54,882 nucleotides of DNA, taken from contig DASZVA010000009.1 of NCBI GenBank assembly GCA_035547395.1, forward strand, positions 1 through 54,882, given 5' to 3'. The notes under the pieces were generated by a model. That model searched no databases. It saw only the letters and a list, made by a program, of their open reading frames with translations, and was not told the DNA's origin. Both the position numbers and the translations under genes were made by a program. This document shows positions 30,845 to 40,244 of this stretch, piece after piece. Source of the DNA: CALREJ01 sp035547395 (GTDB lineage: Bacteria; Patescibacteriota; Gracilibacteria; Peribacterales; Peribacteraceae). Within the stretch, counting starts at the first letter, position 1. Every line of letters starts with the position of its first letter.

Positions 30845-33052
30845 ATGCGTTCGTCCCGCATATTCACGACAGTCTCACTGTCTATTTTTGCCGTGTGCGT
30901 CGTGTTCAGTTATACGTGGAAGGCGGAAGCTGTCAGAAATGGAGCCGGAGCAACTGCGGGCGGACCCATATTCATGCTCACGCACGGCTTGGATGCGGCA
31001 GGCACGCCGATGCAAATCGCCACAGCCGGCGCCGTGAAATATTCCCGGTGCCTGGTCACGGCGGACCACAACAATCCGCAGGTGGGCGATCTCCTTATAG
31101 ACGGAGTCAATCTCACGACGGTCACCGACAACGATCCGCGTCAGAGCGTATCGAGGTACGAAAGACCTGAACTTATCGCCAATATTCCCTGGGAGGATTT
31201 TAACGTGCTGTGGGCCACCAACTATCAGAATAAGGCGGGAAAGCCGAAGAGAATCACCACGTGGGCGCCGCTCGGGATCGCGAAGGCGGAAAGCCTCGGA
31301 CTCACGCCGATTACGTACAACCAGGATCAGGACGTAAAATCGCCCGAGGCTCCCATAAACATTCATCTGGTAGGATTCGGAATAAATGATACGGACACGA
31401 ATAATCCGCCGACGGACATCGGCGCGGGCATCAAGCGTCAGGGCAATCCGGATGCTACGGCGTTTTATCTCGGAACAAGCTTTGTGCTGACGCAGCCGGG
31501 TTCGATCATCCGCACGATCCCCGCCGCGACCGACAATAACCGCCTGGGATGCAAAGGCGATAGCGGATCACCCCTGGAGAAGGGAGGAACGGCATACGGC
31601 GTCATCTCTCTGGCGCTGGTCTCGGGCGTGGGCCTGGGCGGAGCAGGTGGGAAGTGTCTGGGTATGGCATCCAACATTTACGCGGCCTTTGATGATACGA
31701 ATAACTTCGGCGGAGAAACCAACTGGCAGCGCTTGAATGACATGATTACAAGGACATGCGGCAAGCAGGCGGCGACGGGGGTCATGGGCAGCGGCACGGT
31801 GACCGGCAATCTCACGCCGGCGCAGGATTGGCCGGTTGCCAATGACAAAAATTTCAACAGCGCCGTGAACTGCGGGGTCAACATCGCAGCGGACGATCTG
31901 GACTGCGAGGAATTCATGCACGAGGGCCAGACATTGAATCTGACCGCCACTCCGAAAACGGGCTGGAAATTCCAGAAATGGATGTCGATGGATGCCATCC
32001 ACAATTCCTGTCCCTGCGACGGTTCCACCAACCCCGCCTGCGCCATGGCTTACGATGACATGGGATATTACAGCGACACCGAATCCGTCGATTCATCGTC
32101 CTGCATAGCGATCTTCGTCCCGACGGAATGCGGCGACGGCGTCGTCGACCCGGGTGAACAGTGTGACGAGGGCGGCATGAACACCGCGACGTGCAATTCC
32201 AATTGCACTCTTCCCGTTTGCGGGGACGACATTGTCAATCAGGCGGCGGGTGAGCAGTGCGATGACGGAAACACAACCGGGGGAGACGGATGCAGCGCGA
32301 CGTGTCAGGAGGAAATATGCGGCAACGGGATCGTCGATGTCGGTGAGCAATGCGATGACGGCTACATGGGATCGGCCTCCTGCAACCCGAACTGCACGAA
32401 TTCCGTCTGCGGCGACAGCATCGTAAATATGGCAGCCGGCGAACAGTGTGATGACGGCCAGAACAATGGAACAGCCGGGGATCCCTGTGATTCTTCCTGC
32501 CACTATGCGTCATCGTCGTCCTCTTCATCCTCCATTTCATCCTCTTCCGTCTCGAGCTCGTCGTCCTATGCCACCAGCGCGATGAGCTACCCGAGCAGCG
32601 CAACCAGCAGCAGTGTGCAGGCGAGCAGCACCATGAGTATGTTGAGCAGCGCCCCGGCAAGCAGTGTGGGAACGAGCAGTACCGGAGGCGCAAGCAGCAC
32701 GATGAGCTATCCGAGCAGCGCGGGGACAAGCAGTGGCGGAGGGAGCAGTACCGGCGGGGGCAGCAGTACCATGAGCTATCCGTCGAGCGCGGGAACGAGC
32801 AGTACCGGCGGGGGCAGCAGTACCATGAGCTATCCGAGCAGCGCAGGGACAAGCAGCGGAGGCGCGAGCAGTACGATGAGTTATCCCTCGAGTGCCGGGA
32901 CCAGCAGCGCAGGCGCGAGCAGTACTATATCGGTCGGCTCGTGCAACTCTGACTCGGATTGTCCCACACAATGCGATCAGTTCCAGTGTTGCATCCCCTA
33001 CTGGTGCATCAACGGTACCTGCCAACCGGAGACGCAGTACTGCGGCATTTGA
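30845..33052 (+). CDS. Secreted trypsin-like protease with Cys-rich repeats and Ser-rich tail
   Basis: A 735-residue exported protein. A signal peptide (MRSSRIFTTVSLSIFAVCVVFSY) leads to a chymotrypsin-like domain. CLVTADHNN (~residue 73) stands at the TAAHC position and CKGDSGSPL (~235) is the serine active site, with the Gly of GDSGGP replaced. Residues ~315-420 hold beta-rich linkers. Then come four Myxococcus-type cysteine repeats (CGDGVVDPGEQCDEGG, CGDDIVNQAAGEQCDDG and so on, ~429-550). A Ser/Thr/Gly stalk follows, with repeated STMSYPSSAGTSS blocks, and a final Cys-rich knot (SCNSDSDCPTQCDQFQCC...). It is probably anchored outside the cell. The Ser of GDS is present. The His and Asp of the triad are plausible but divergent, so activity is not certain. 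Confidence 0.82.
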   Translation: MRSSRIFTTVSLSIFAVCVVFSYTWKAEAVRNGAGATAGGPIFMLTHGLDAAGTPMQIATAGAVKYSRCLVTADHNNPQVGDLLIDGVNLTTVTDNDPRQSVSRYERPELIANIPWEDFNVLWATNYQNKAGKPKRITTWAPLGIAKAESLGLTPITYNQDQDVKSPEAPINIHLVGFGINDTDTNNPPTDIGAGIKRQGNPDATAFYLGTSFVLTQPGSIIRTIPAATDNNRLGCKGDSGSPLEKGGTAYGVISLALVSGVGLGGAGGKCLGMASNIYAAFDDTNNFGGETNWQRLNDMITRTCGKQAATGVMGSGTVTGNLTPAQDWPVANDKNFNSAVNCGVNIAADDLDCEEFMHEGQTLNLTATPKTGWKFQKWMSMDAIHNSCPCDGSTNPACAMAYDDMGYYSDTESVDSSSCIAIFVPTECGDGVVDPGEQCDEGGMNTATCNSNCTLPVCGDDIVNQAAGEQCDDGNTTGGDGCSATCQEEICGNGIVDVGEQCDDGYMGSASCNPNCTNSVCGDSIVNMAAGEQCDDGQNNGTAGDPCDSSCHYASSSSSSSSISSSSVSSSSSYATSAMSYPSSATSSSVQASSTMSMLSSAPASSVGTSSTGGASSTMSYPSSAGTSSGGGSSTGGGSSTMSYPSSAGTSSTGGGSSTMSYPSSAGTSSGGASSTMSYPSSAGTSSAGASSTISVGSCNSDSDCPTQCDQFQCCIPYWCINGTCQPETQYCGI
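32583..32935 (+). repeat. Minisatellite encoding STMSYPSSAGTSS repeats
   Basis: Five good copies and one degenerate copy of a roughly 50-70-bp unit beginning ATGAGCTAT/CCC lie in frame in the Ser-rich tail. Units differ by insertion of GGAGCAGTACC-type blocks. The repeat can change copy number without breaking frame. It is a coding repeat, not a CRISPR, since there are no unique spacers of constant size. Confidence 0.8.
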
Positions 33053-33130
33053 TTGTTCCGCGAGACATCTCTCCTTGACGCGCACTCTTCTCCGCATTCT
33101 CGCGCCGTTCAATTTATAAAGAAGCGTTGA

Positions 33131-33136
33131 TAGACT
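33131..33136 (+). promoter_or_regulatory. -10 box TAGACT for the LamG/SLH protein (leaderless)
   Basis: TAGACT, 7 nt, ATG 33144. It belongs to the short-spacing class. Confidence 0.45.
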
Positions 33137-33143
33137 GCGAACC

Positions 33144-36100
33144 ATGCATGTCGGAACCAACGACGGGCGTGGCATGTTCGCCAAACGTTCACTGCTGTCG
33201 ATCGCATTCGCATGCGGTGTGGCATGTTCCATGATCGGCGTCGCATGGGCGTCCTCCACGAGCGACTCGCTCGTCGGCTACTGGAAATTCGACGAAGGAA
33301 GCGGCGGAAGCGGCACGACAATCATTGATGCATCCGGCAACGGCAACGGCGGCACGCGCAGCGGCAGCGGCACCGCATATACAGCAACTGTGCCCCCATC
33401 GATCGCTTTCTCGGATTCGCATGCAATGTCCTTCAACGGATCGAATGATTACGTAACGAAGACGAGTCCGAGCCGCTTCAATACCGGCACAAATCCGCGA
33501 AGCATCTCGGCTTGGATATATCCGACAATCGGTCGGAGCAACAATGCGGTGGCCGTCGCCTACGGCATGTGTGCGGCAGCGGGACTCTTCCACGATGGCC
33601 AGGCATTCGGCTTCTTTCTGGATTCATCCGACATCATCCACTTCTGGGGCTGCGGCGGTTCGTACGATTTCAGCACTCTCCAAACCGCCCCAAAAGGAAC
33701 ATGGACACACATCACTGTGACCTACGACGGTGCCAATGTGCGAGTCTATAAGAACGGTGTTGCTATTGGTGTCGAGAGTAGATCACTCGCCTCTCCGACA
33801 CCCAACGACTACCTGCAAATCGGCGGTTCTCCCAATATCGACAGCACTCCTAATTATTTCGGCGGCTATATCGACGACGTCCGCGTGTACAACCGAGCGC
33901 TGACGGGATCGGAAATTACGGATCTTGCCGCAGGCGAACATCCGCGCGCCTACTGGAACGGCGCGGCGGACGGAAGTTTTGAAAATACTGCCAACTGGAG
34001 CGGGTCATACATTCCCGATCCATACACACGCATTGTGATCGGCACTCAGGGGGAACCACTCTCGCTCACGGGCACTCTCAAGATCGCCGGCATCACCGTC
34101 GACACCGGCGCGCTCATCGATCTCAATGGCAATACGCTCGACATGAAAGATGGCGGATCGGTGATCAATGAAGGAACGATTGCCATGGACAATTCCGAAA
34201 CGCTCTCGGGCGTGACGATCCCGACGAGTCAGGGAACCATCATGATCAACGGCACGGGATCAAGCACTGGTTTCAAGGCGGGCAATACCTACCACAATCT
34301 GACCCTCAATGACGGACTGATCGGTTACTGGAAATTTGATGAAACATCGGGAACGCGCGTTGCGGATAGCTCGGGCTATGGCAACTCCGGATCGCTCGTC
34401 GGCGGCCCGACATTCAGCACCGCCGTTCCGTCCGTGCATTTTCAGGATACAAACTCATTGTCATTCAACGGCATCAACGACTACGTCTTACTGCAGGATA
34501 CAAAGGTATTGCAGCCGGCCAATGTCAGCGCCGGTGCATGGTTTAAGACGTCGGCAGCCAACGGCATGATCTATCGCAAGCGTTGGTACGGCTACTCCAT
34601 TTATCTGAACAGCGGGCATGTGCTGGCAGGCCTCTGGGAAGCAAACGGTTCCGAGCTGGACGTCACATCGTCGGGAAGCTACGACGACGGCGCATGGCAT
34701 CACGGATTTCTGACGTATGACGGAACGGATCTCCGGCTGTATGTGGACGGGCAACTGGTCGGCACACAGCACGGATCGGGCACGCACGGTATCTACTATG
34801 TCAGCGGCGGCACGTCGATCGGACGCGACGGCGACTCTGATTCCGGCTACTTCTCCGGCAATATCGACGACGTGCGCGTATACAAGCGCGCCCTGTCATC
34901 GTCGGAAGTGGGCGCACTTGCGGCCGGAAACAAACCCGCGACCGCGTCGGGAACCGTGACGCTCAATCACGCGCTCACCGTGAACGGCAATCTCACGCTC
35001 AATGGAAAAAAACTGGATGTCTCTTCTTCCGACTACGGCATCACGGTCGATGGCGACTGGGTGAATAACGGCGGCTCCTTCAATGCGCGATCGGGCACGG
35101 TAACGCTCGGCGGGGCAGATGGACTGCTCCTGCTTTCCGGCGGACAGCGGTTCAACAATCTGACGTTCGATGCGTCCGGCACGCGTTCGATACTGGACGA
35201 TACCACCGCGACGGGAGCGCTCACGATCAGCGGCGGTACGGTCGTGGACTCCGGCAGCTACGCGATTCGCACCGGCACCTGGACGCAGTCGGCCGGCACC
35301 TTCACCCCAAAGTCAGGCACGGTGATTCTCACGAATAAAGCGGACTCCACTTTTTCACCAACATCGTCGTTCCACACTCTGCGCGTGGAAGACAGTACGG
35401 AAAACGGACTCGTCGGGTACTGGAAGTTCGACGAGGGAAACGGCAACACGATGTTTGATTCTTCCGGCAACAACTATAATGGCGTGCGGTACGGCAGCGG
35501 CGCGACGTTCACCAGTTCGACGCCGTCGGCAATGACATACAATGATCCGTTCGCGATGCAGTTCAACGGTTTCAACGATCGCCTCAGCGTCACGGTCGGA
35601 TCGAATTTCCCGACCGGCCAATCAAGCCTTACACAGGCGTTGTGGGTAAAAACCACGTCGACGTCGACCGGAGGTCTTGCAATGCTCACGCGGCGCAATC
35701 AGCTGGCGAGTCTGAATTCGGACTGGCCGACTATTGAGATGATATCCGGTGCAGTCTTGCTGGACCTGGATGACAAGTCGTACGGCCATTCCACCGCGCG
35801 TATAAGCATCAATGACGGACAGTGGCATCACGTGACGGGCGTGAAGAGCGGCACGACCTACAGCCTCTACGTGGATGGCACTCTGCGCGATTCCTTCACG
35901 GATTCCCATTTCATGGACGGTTCTGCGGGCCTTCCGTACAACATCGGCGACGCGCCCAACTGGGCCGGTTCCTATTTCTCCGGTTCGCTCGACGACGTGC
36001 GCGTCTACAATCGCGCGCTCTCTGCGGGGGAAATCCTGAATCTCGCACGGGGGCAATATGCAGGCGGAGCGAGCAGCACGAGCACGGTGACGCTCGGCGC

Positions 36101-37712
36101 GAATCTGTCGACCGATTATCTCGCGCTCGACAGCGGCAATCTGGATACGGGATCGCATGATCTGACAGTAACGAACAACGTCACGCAATTGCCGGGACGC
36201 GGAACGCTGACGCTCGGAGCGGGAACGACGACGCTCGGCGGACTCACGATGTCCGGCTCCTCCGTTACGAGCGGTGCGGGAACGATGACCGTAAGCGGCG
36301 ACGTTTCCATTTTGACAGGTTCATTCATCGCCCCATCGGGCACGCTCAACGTCTCAGGCAACTGGAACAAAACCGGCGGAACATTCGACGCCAACGGCGG
36401 CACGGTCGTTTTGAATGGCGCCGATCAATCCATTTTGTCGGGTACAACCTTCTATAATCTGACGAAATCGACCGGCGGGTATCGCACGCTCACGCTTCCG
36501 GCCTCTCAAACCATCACGGTGCTCGGCGCGTTGTCGCTCGCCGGCACCGCGGGAGGACAACTGACGCTTGCATCGTCGATCGACGGAACGCCGTGGGTGA
36601 TCGATCCGCAGAGCACACGGAGCGTGACCTACGCGTACGTGAGGGATTCCGACAACATCGCCACAGCCGCCGTCGATTGTCTCACGGGCTGCCGCGATTT
36701 GGGCAACAACACGAACTGGACATTCGGGTCCGCGTCGACGGATGCGGCATCGGGAGGAGGACCGTCCGGCGGCATCCGCGGACTAGGAACGGATCTGGCC
36801 TCCGCAATCCAAAACTATAACAGCGGACGCGCGGACCCCCCGGCGTCGTCTTTGGCAGCCGCAACGTCGTCTGCGTCATCGCTCTTTTCGGATGTGCCGC
36901 TCTCAAGCTGGTTCGCTCCTCCGGTCGACAATCTCGCGCAGCTCGGCATCGTCAGCGGCTATAAAGATGCATCGGGGCATCCAACGGGCAGGTACGGACC
37001 CGGCTCCACCGTGACGTATGCTGAATTCGCAAAGATGCTGCTTCGAGCGGCGTCCGTGCGTTCGGGTGCGGGCGATCTGCCTTCTACGCTCACATGGCCC
37101 GCGGACTATCTGCGCATCGCGCAGTCGCGCGGACTGACCGTCTACGAACATCTGTCGAATGTGAATGCCGCAATTTCGCGCGGCGACGTCGCGCAGTCGG
37201 TCGTCGATCTGCTCGACCTTGCGAAAGGCACCGGCTTCGTTCCGTCCTTCAGCGATCTGCCGCAGACGCATCCGAATGCATCGAGCATCCGTATTCTCGT
37301 CTCGCTCGGACTGATGACGGGCGACGACGGCAAGACGACGATCCGCCCCGACGCCACACTGAACCGCGCGGAAGCCGCCGCGCTCCTCGCACGCCTGCTC
37401 ACGCTGCCGGCTGAAACAGCCGCGCAATCATCAAGGGTATCAGTGTCTTCGATGTCATCAGCATCGTCTTCGTCACACAGTGAAAGCTCGCATTCCGTCT
37501 CCCCTAATCCTACACCTAATCCTACCTCCGCCACCGTCACTTCCTTCCAGCTTCACCTGCGCATGGACGCACGCGCCGATTCGCTGAGTATCCGCACGCT
37601 GAAGCAGGGCGACACGGTCACGGTTCTCTATACGCTGAAAAACGGCTGGGCGTACGTGAAGACGCCGGATGGAAAGGAGGGATATGTGTACGCGCAGTTT
37701 TTAGCACCGTAA
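33144..37712 (+). CDS. Giant surface protein: three LamG, beta-solenoid repeats, SLH and SH3 domains
   Basis: A 1522-residue secreted protein. Signal peptide ~11-35 (MFAKRSLLSIAFACGVACSMIGVAWASS). Three concanavalin A-like LamG domains begin with nearly identical lines (SLVGYWKFDEGSG at ~42, GLIGYWKFDETSG at ~391, GLVGYWKFDEGNG at ~754), each ending IDDVRVYNRAL or close. Between and after them are Gly/Thr/Ser-rich beta-solenoid strands (TVTLNHALTVNGNLTLNG...). SLH motifs occupy ~1245-1430 (FSDVPLSSWFAPPVDNLAQLGIVSGYKD and following). A Ser/Pro linker comes next, then a bacterial SH3 domain from ~1465 (LSIRTLKQGDTVTVLYTLKNGWAYVK). It is probably an S-layer-associated adhesin or cell-wall protein. 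The TAGACT box 7 nt before 33144 supports this start. Confidence 0.92.
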   Translation: MHVGTNDGRGMFAKRSLLSIAFACGVACSMIGVAWASSTSDSLVGYWKFDEGSGGSGTTIIDASGNGNGGTRSGSGTAYTATVPPSIAFSDSHAMSFNGSNDYVTKTSPSRFNTGTNPRSISAWIYPTIGRSNNAVAVAYGMCAAAGLFHDGQAFGFFLDSSDIIHFWGCGGSYDFSTLQTAPKGTWTHITVTYDGANVRVYKNGVAIGVESRSLASPTPNDYLQIGGSPNIDSTPNYFGGYIDDVRVYNRALTGSEITDLAAGEHPRAYWNGAADGSFENTANWSGSYIPDPYTRIVIGTQGEPLSLTGTLKIAGITVDTGALIDLNGNTLDMKDGGSVINEGTIAMDNSETLSGVTIPTSQGTIMINGTGSSTGFKAGNTYHNLTLNDGLIGYWKFDETSGTRVADSSGYGNSGSLVGGPTFSTAVPSVHFQDTNSLSFNGINDYVLLQDTKVLQPANVSAGAWFKTSAANGMIYRKRWYGYSIYLNSGHVLAGLWEANGSELDVTSSGSYDDGAWHHGFLTYDGTDLRLYVDGQLVGTQHGSGTHGIYYVSGGTSIGRDGDSDSGYFSGNIDDVRVYKRALSSSEVGALAAGNKPATASGTVTLNHALTVNGNLTLNGKKLDVSSSDYGITVDGDWVNNGGSFNARSGTVTLGGADGLLLLSGGQRFNNLTFDASGTRSILDDTTATGALTISGGTVVDSGSYAIRTGTWTQSAGTFTPKSGTVILTNKADSTFSPTSSFHTLRVEDSTENGLVGYWKFDEGNGNTMFDSSGNNYNGVRYGSGATFTSSTPSAMTYNDPFAMQFNGFNDRLSVTVGSNFPTGQSSLTQALWVKTTSTSTGGLAMLTRRNQLASLNSDWPTIEMISGAVLLDLDDKSYGHSTARISINDGQWHHVTGVKSGTTYSLYVDGTLRDSFTDSHFMDGSAGLPYNIGDAPNWAGSYFSGSLDDVRVYNRALSAGEILNLARGQYAGGASSTSTVTLGANLSTDYLALDSGNLDTGSHDLTVTNNVTQLPGRGTLTLGAGTTTLGGLTMSGSSVTSGAGTMTVSGDVSILTGSFIAPSGTLNVSGNWNKTGGTFDANGGTVVLNGADQSILSGTTFYNLTKSTGGYRTLTLPASQTITVLGALSLAGTAGGQLTLASSIDGTPWVIDPQSTRSVTYAYVRDSDNIATAAVDCLTGCRDLGNNTNWTFGSASTDAASGGGPSGGIRGLGTDLASAIQNYNSGRADPPASSLAAATSSASSLFSDVPLSSWFAPPVDNLAQLGIVSGYKDASGHPTGRYGPGSTVTYAEFAKMLLRAASVRSGAGDLPSTLTWPADYLRIAQSRGLTVYEHLSNVNAAISRGDVAQSVVDLLDLAKGTGFVPSFSDLPQTHPNASSIRILVSLGLMTGDDGKTTIRPDATLNRAEAAALLARLLTLPAETAAQSSRVSVSSMSSASSSSHSESSHSVSPNPTPNPTSATVTSFQLHLRMDARADSLSIRTLKQGDTVTVLYTLKNGWAYVKTPDGKEGYVYAQFLAP

Positions 37713-37809
37713 AGACATTTCCGGTGTGCATAATTTTCTTTACATATTGGAAAAATCGGATAGAGTGCATGTTTAGCTGTCGATCTGAGATAGCAACTTT
37801 TTGCCTTCC

Positions 37810-39477
37810 ATGAGCATCACCCTTCCGCTCGCCGTCGAACAGTACCTGGAAGAATCCGGATTTTCCGGATCGGAAATCATCGTACTCAGAAAACTTTTGG
37901 AAGAAGACATGCTGACCATCCGGGAGCTCGCCGCCAAAACCGGCAAGAGCAACGGCGTGATCGACGTGGCCCTCAAAAAACTCATCCGCAGAAACATCGT
38001 GGGAAAGGAAAACCTGAACGGTCATCCCAAATATAAAGTGGTCGATCCGCGCACGATCGTGACTTGGACGAAGAACAATCTGCGGGAGCATATGGAAACG
38101 CTCGAACGGAAGCATCAAAGCTTCGCGCAGTTCATGAGCAATCTCACCGTGACGAAGGCGCATCCCGAGATTGAGCATTTTTCCGGCAAGGAAGGATTCA
38201 TGAAGGCATACGATCAGCTACTGGAATACAGAACGGAGTTGCTCACGTATGTCGATCCGGCGTCGATCCCGGACGATGATCCGCTCAGTGCGTTCCACTC
38301 GCAGTACAACAGACGGCGGCAGGTGCATGATGTGTTTCAGCGCATCGTTGCGCCCGACTCCCCCGCCGCACGTAGATTTCGCAGCCGCGATCCGTTCGAG
38401 TTTCGCAAAACCGTTCTGGTGAAACCGGAGGAATATCCGATGTCGTTCACGAAGATCATTGCGGGCGACACGATCGCATGCATGGATGTGTCGACACTGG
38501 AGGCATCGCTCATTCATTTTGAAAAACTCGCGTCATCCGAAAGAGCCGCCTTCGACCGGTTGTGGGAAGCGGGCGTCCGGTATGAACAAAGTCCGTCCGC
38601 GCACGCAGAGTCCATCGCGACGCTGCCACAGGAATCGGTCCGCATGCGAATACGGACGATGAACGGATTACAGAAAATCTGTCTCGGTTTTCTGGGATTC
38701 TTGGCCCTCTTCTGGACCGGGCTTTTTTCGACGCATACGGTCGCCGGACCCTTTAATTATCTCTACTCGCTGCTGTTCGGCTTGATTCCGCTTGTCAGCG
38801 GAGCCATTGCGCTTTTCAGCGTAAAAAGATGGGGCGGACTCACGCACGCGATCGGCAGAGCGGTCCTGTTCATGGGGCTCGGCATTTTCTTATGGGGATT
38901 CGGCGCGATGATCTGGTCGTATTACAATTTCGTACTGAACGTCGCGGCCCCCTATCCGTCATTTGCCGATGTCGGATTCGCGCCGAGCATTTTCCTCTAC
39001 GGTCTGGGCGTGATCTTTCTGGCGGATGCCACGGGCGCAAAGGCGGGGCTTAAAAACATTTACGCGAAGATCTTCGTCGTGATCGCACCGCTCGTCATTC
39101 TCGCATTCTCATATTATGCGCTCGTAATCGTCGCGCGCGGCGGTGTGCTTGTGACCGCGGGCGATCCGCCGCTCAAGACCTTCTTCGACATCGTCTATCC
39201 GCTCGGAGATCTGCTGGGACTCACGATCGCAGTCCTCGTCTCGGGACTCTCCTTCAAATACATGGGCGGCAGATACACGACGGACATCCTCGCGATACTG
39301 CTCGGACTCGCGGTCATGTTTATCGGCGATTTCGTTTTCTCTTACACGACGACGATCGGCACCTACTACGACGCCGACCCGGGCGACTTGATTCTGACGC
39401 TCGGAGTCTTCCTGCTCAGCTTCGGAGTGCTCGGGTTCGCGCAAGACAAACGGTCGCCCCTGATCTTGGTTGCATAA
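37810..39477 (+). CDS. TrmB-type winged-helix regulator fused to a multi-helix membrane domain
   Basis: A 555-residue protein. Residues ~1-85 are a TrmB-like winged helix (SEIIVLRKLLEEDMLTIRELAAKTGKSNGVIDVALKKL). Residues ~95-275 are the PLD-like effector part often attached to TrmB proteins in CPR and archaea (YRTELLTYVDP, IVAPDSPAARRFRSRD, IIAGDTIACMDVSTLEASLIHF). From ~290 to the end there are about eight hydrophobic helices. One loop (PYPSFADVGFAPSIFLYGLGVIFLA) resembles the membrane input domains of some GGDEF proteins and kinases (PSxADxxY motif). This would be a one-component regulator tethered to the membrane. Effector and targets are unknown. Start ATG 37810; the earlier TTG (37801) is not needed. 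Confidence 0.82.
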   Translation: MSITLPLAVEQYLEESGFSGSEIIVLRKLLEEDMLTIRELAAKTGKSNGVIDVALKKLIRRNIVGKENLNGHPKYKVVDPRTIVTWTKNNLREHMETLERKHQSFAQFMSNLTVTKAHPEIEHFSGKEGFMKAYDQLLEYRTELLTYVDPASIPDDDPLSAFHSQYNRRRQVHDVFQRIVAPDSPAARRFRSRDPFEFRKTVLVKPEEYPMSFTKIIAGDTIACMDVSTLEASLIHFEKLASSERAAFDRLWEAGVRYEQSPSAHAESIATLPQESVRMRIRTMNGLQKICLGFLGFLALFWTGLFSTHTVAGPFNYLYSLLFGLIPLVSGAIALFSVKRWGGLTHAIGRAVLFMGLGIFLWGFGAMIWSYYNFVLNVAAPYPSFADVGFAPSIFLYGLGVIFLADATGAKAGLKNIYAKIFVVIAPLVILAFSYYALVIVARGGVLVTAGDPPLKTFFDIVYPLGDLLGLTIAVLVSGLSFKYMGGRYTTDILAILLGLAVMFIGDFVFSYTTTIGTYYDADPGDLILTLGVFLLSFGVLGFAQDKRSPLILVA

Positions 39478-39481
39478 TCAA

Positions 39482-39721
39482 TCATTCTTCTGCTGAGCGT
39501 GTCTTCGAACGCAAAATCTCTGCGGCTCTTGCATCAAGATCCGCATGATCCAGACTCGCGAACGGACTCAACTGGGCGCGAGCGGACCGTATGAGTCGTT
39601 CCGCTTCTTCCCGCGTCGTCGCATTGCGCGCACCATCCACATCATGATCCGCTTTGTACCGATTCCAATCAGTTTCCTGCTGACATTGTTCTGCATACCG
39701 ATCAATCTGTTCTCGGTTCAT
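39482..39721 (-). CDS. Hypothetical protein (79 aa) in the doxX operon
   Basis: Not recognised. 79 residues, soluble, highly charged (N-terminal MNREQIDRYAEQCQQETDWNRYK, C-terminal AEILRSKTRSAEE), probably helical. It starts 4 nt after the stop of the DoxX-like gene, so the two are cotranscribed and probably coupled. The stop is 4 bp from the convergent TrmB-membrane gene. No function is implied beyond the operon link. Confidence 0.5.
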   Translation of the reverse strand: MNREQIDRYAEQCQQETDWNRYKADHDVDGARNATTREEAERLIRSARAQLSPFASLDHADLDARAAEILRSKTRSAEE

Positions 39722-39725
39722 AGGA

Positions 39726-40133
39726 TTAGCGGGAAACGGAAACAGGTTTCATGGCCAGCCTGTCGAGCAATTCCGGATTTCTGCCCCAGGCGCTGAGAGT
39801 CATCAGTGCGAAAAAGATCACGAAAGAAATGTCGGTACCCGGATCGGTGAAGCCGTGCGTGAGGTTCGTCGCGAATGCGCCGCCCATGTAGCCGATCATG
39901 AGAACGAATCCGACGGTCGACGTGCGCGGAATAAGGAAGAGCAGGATGATGATGATTTCAACGACGCCCAGCGCGTGCGCCGCATCCGTCGTCAGGCCGA
40001 GCTGTTGCATGATCTTCGCACCATCCGAATCGGGCGGCATGGGAACGAATTTCATGACGGCGGCGAACAAGCTGTAAGCCGCGGCGAGTATGGCGCAGGT
40101 CCAGCCGGTGATGCGCGTGGCGCGATTGCTCAT
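39726..40133 (-). CDS. DoxX-like membrane protein
   Basis: A 135-residue protein with four hydrophobic helices (~8-26, 48-68, 72-95, 100-118). The pattern is of the DoxX/DoxX-like family: first helix GWTCAILAAAYSLFAAVMKF, a loop with PPDSDGAKIMQQLGL, then AAHALGVVEIIIILLFLIP and GGAFATNLTHGF. Members are linked to thiosulfate oxidation or oxidative-stress membrane complexes, but most are unassigned. A TACACT box lies 24 nt upstream, followed by a C/T tract (CCCTTCCCCCTTCCC) that abuts the ATG. It is divergent from the SLH-YHYH gene. Confidence 0.82.
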   Translation of the reverse strand: MSNRATRITGWTCAILAAAYSLFAAVMKFVPMPPDSDGAKIMQQLGLTTDAAHALGVVEIIIILLFLIPRTSTVGFVLMIGYMGGAFATNLTHGFTDPGTDISFVIFFALMTLSAWGRNPELLDRLAMKPVSVSR

Positions 40134-40157
40134 GGGAAGGGGGAAGGGTTGAACGGG

Positions 40158-40163
40158 AGTGTA
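40158..40163 (-). promoter_or_regulatory. -10 box TACACT for the doxX-like operon
   Basis: Minus-strand TACACT with a 24-nt pyrimidine-rich leader to the ATG. No Shine-Dalgarno. Same class as 22129 and 27281. Confidence 0.45.
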
Positions 40164-40210
40164 GCGACGTCGTCAAATCGGAAGCAATGGTGGGACAGAC
40201 GGATTCTCCG

Positions 40211-40216
40211 TAGAAT
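40211..40216 (+). promoter_or_regulatory. -10 box TAGAAT for the SLH-YHYH gene
   Basis: TAGAAT is followed by 28 nt ending in a C/T-rich tract, then ATG 40245. No -35 is clear. Confidence 0.35.
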
Positions 40217-40244
40217 ACGCGTTGATTCTTTCCCTCTTTTTGCC

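Noticed and set aside
32583..32935. CRISPR-like array
   Set aside because: Repeats are in frame, low complexity and of variable unit length, with no unique spacers.
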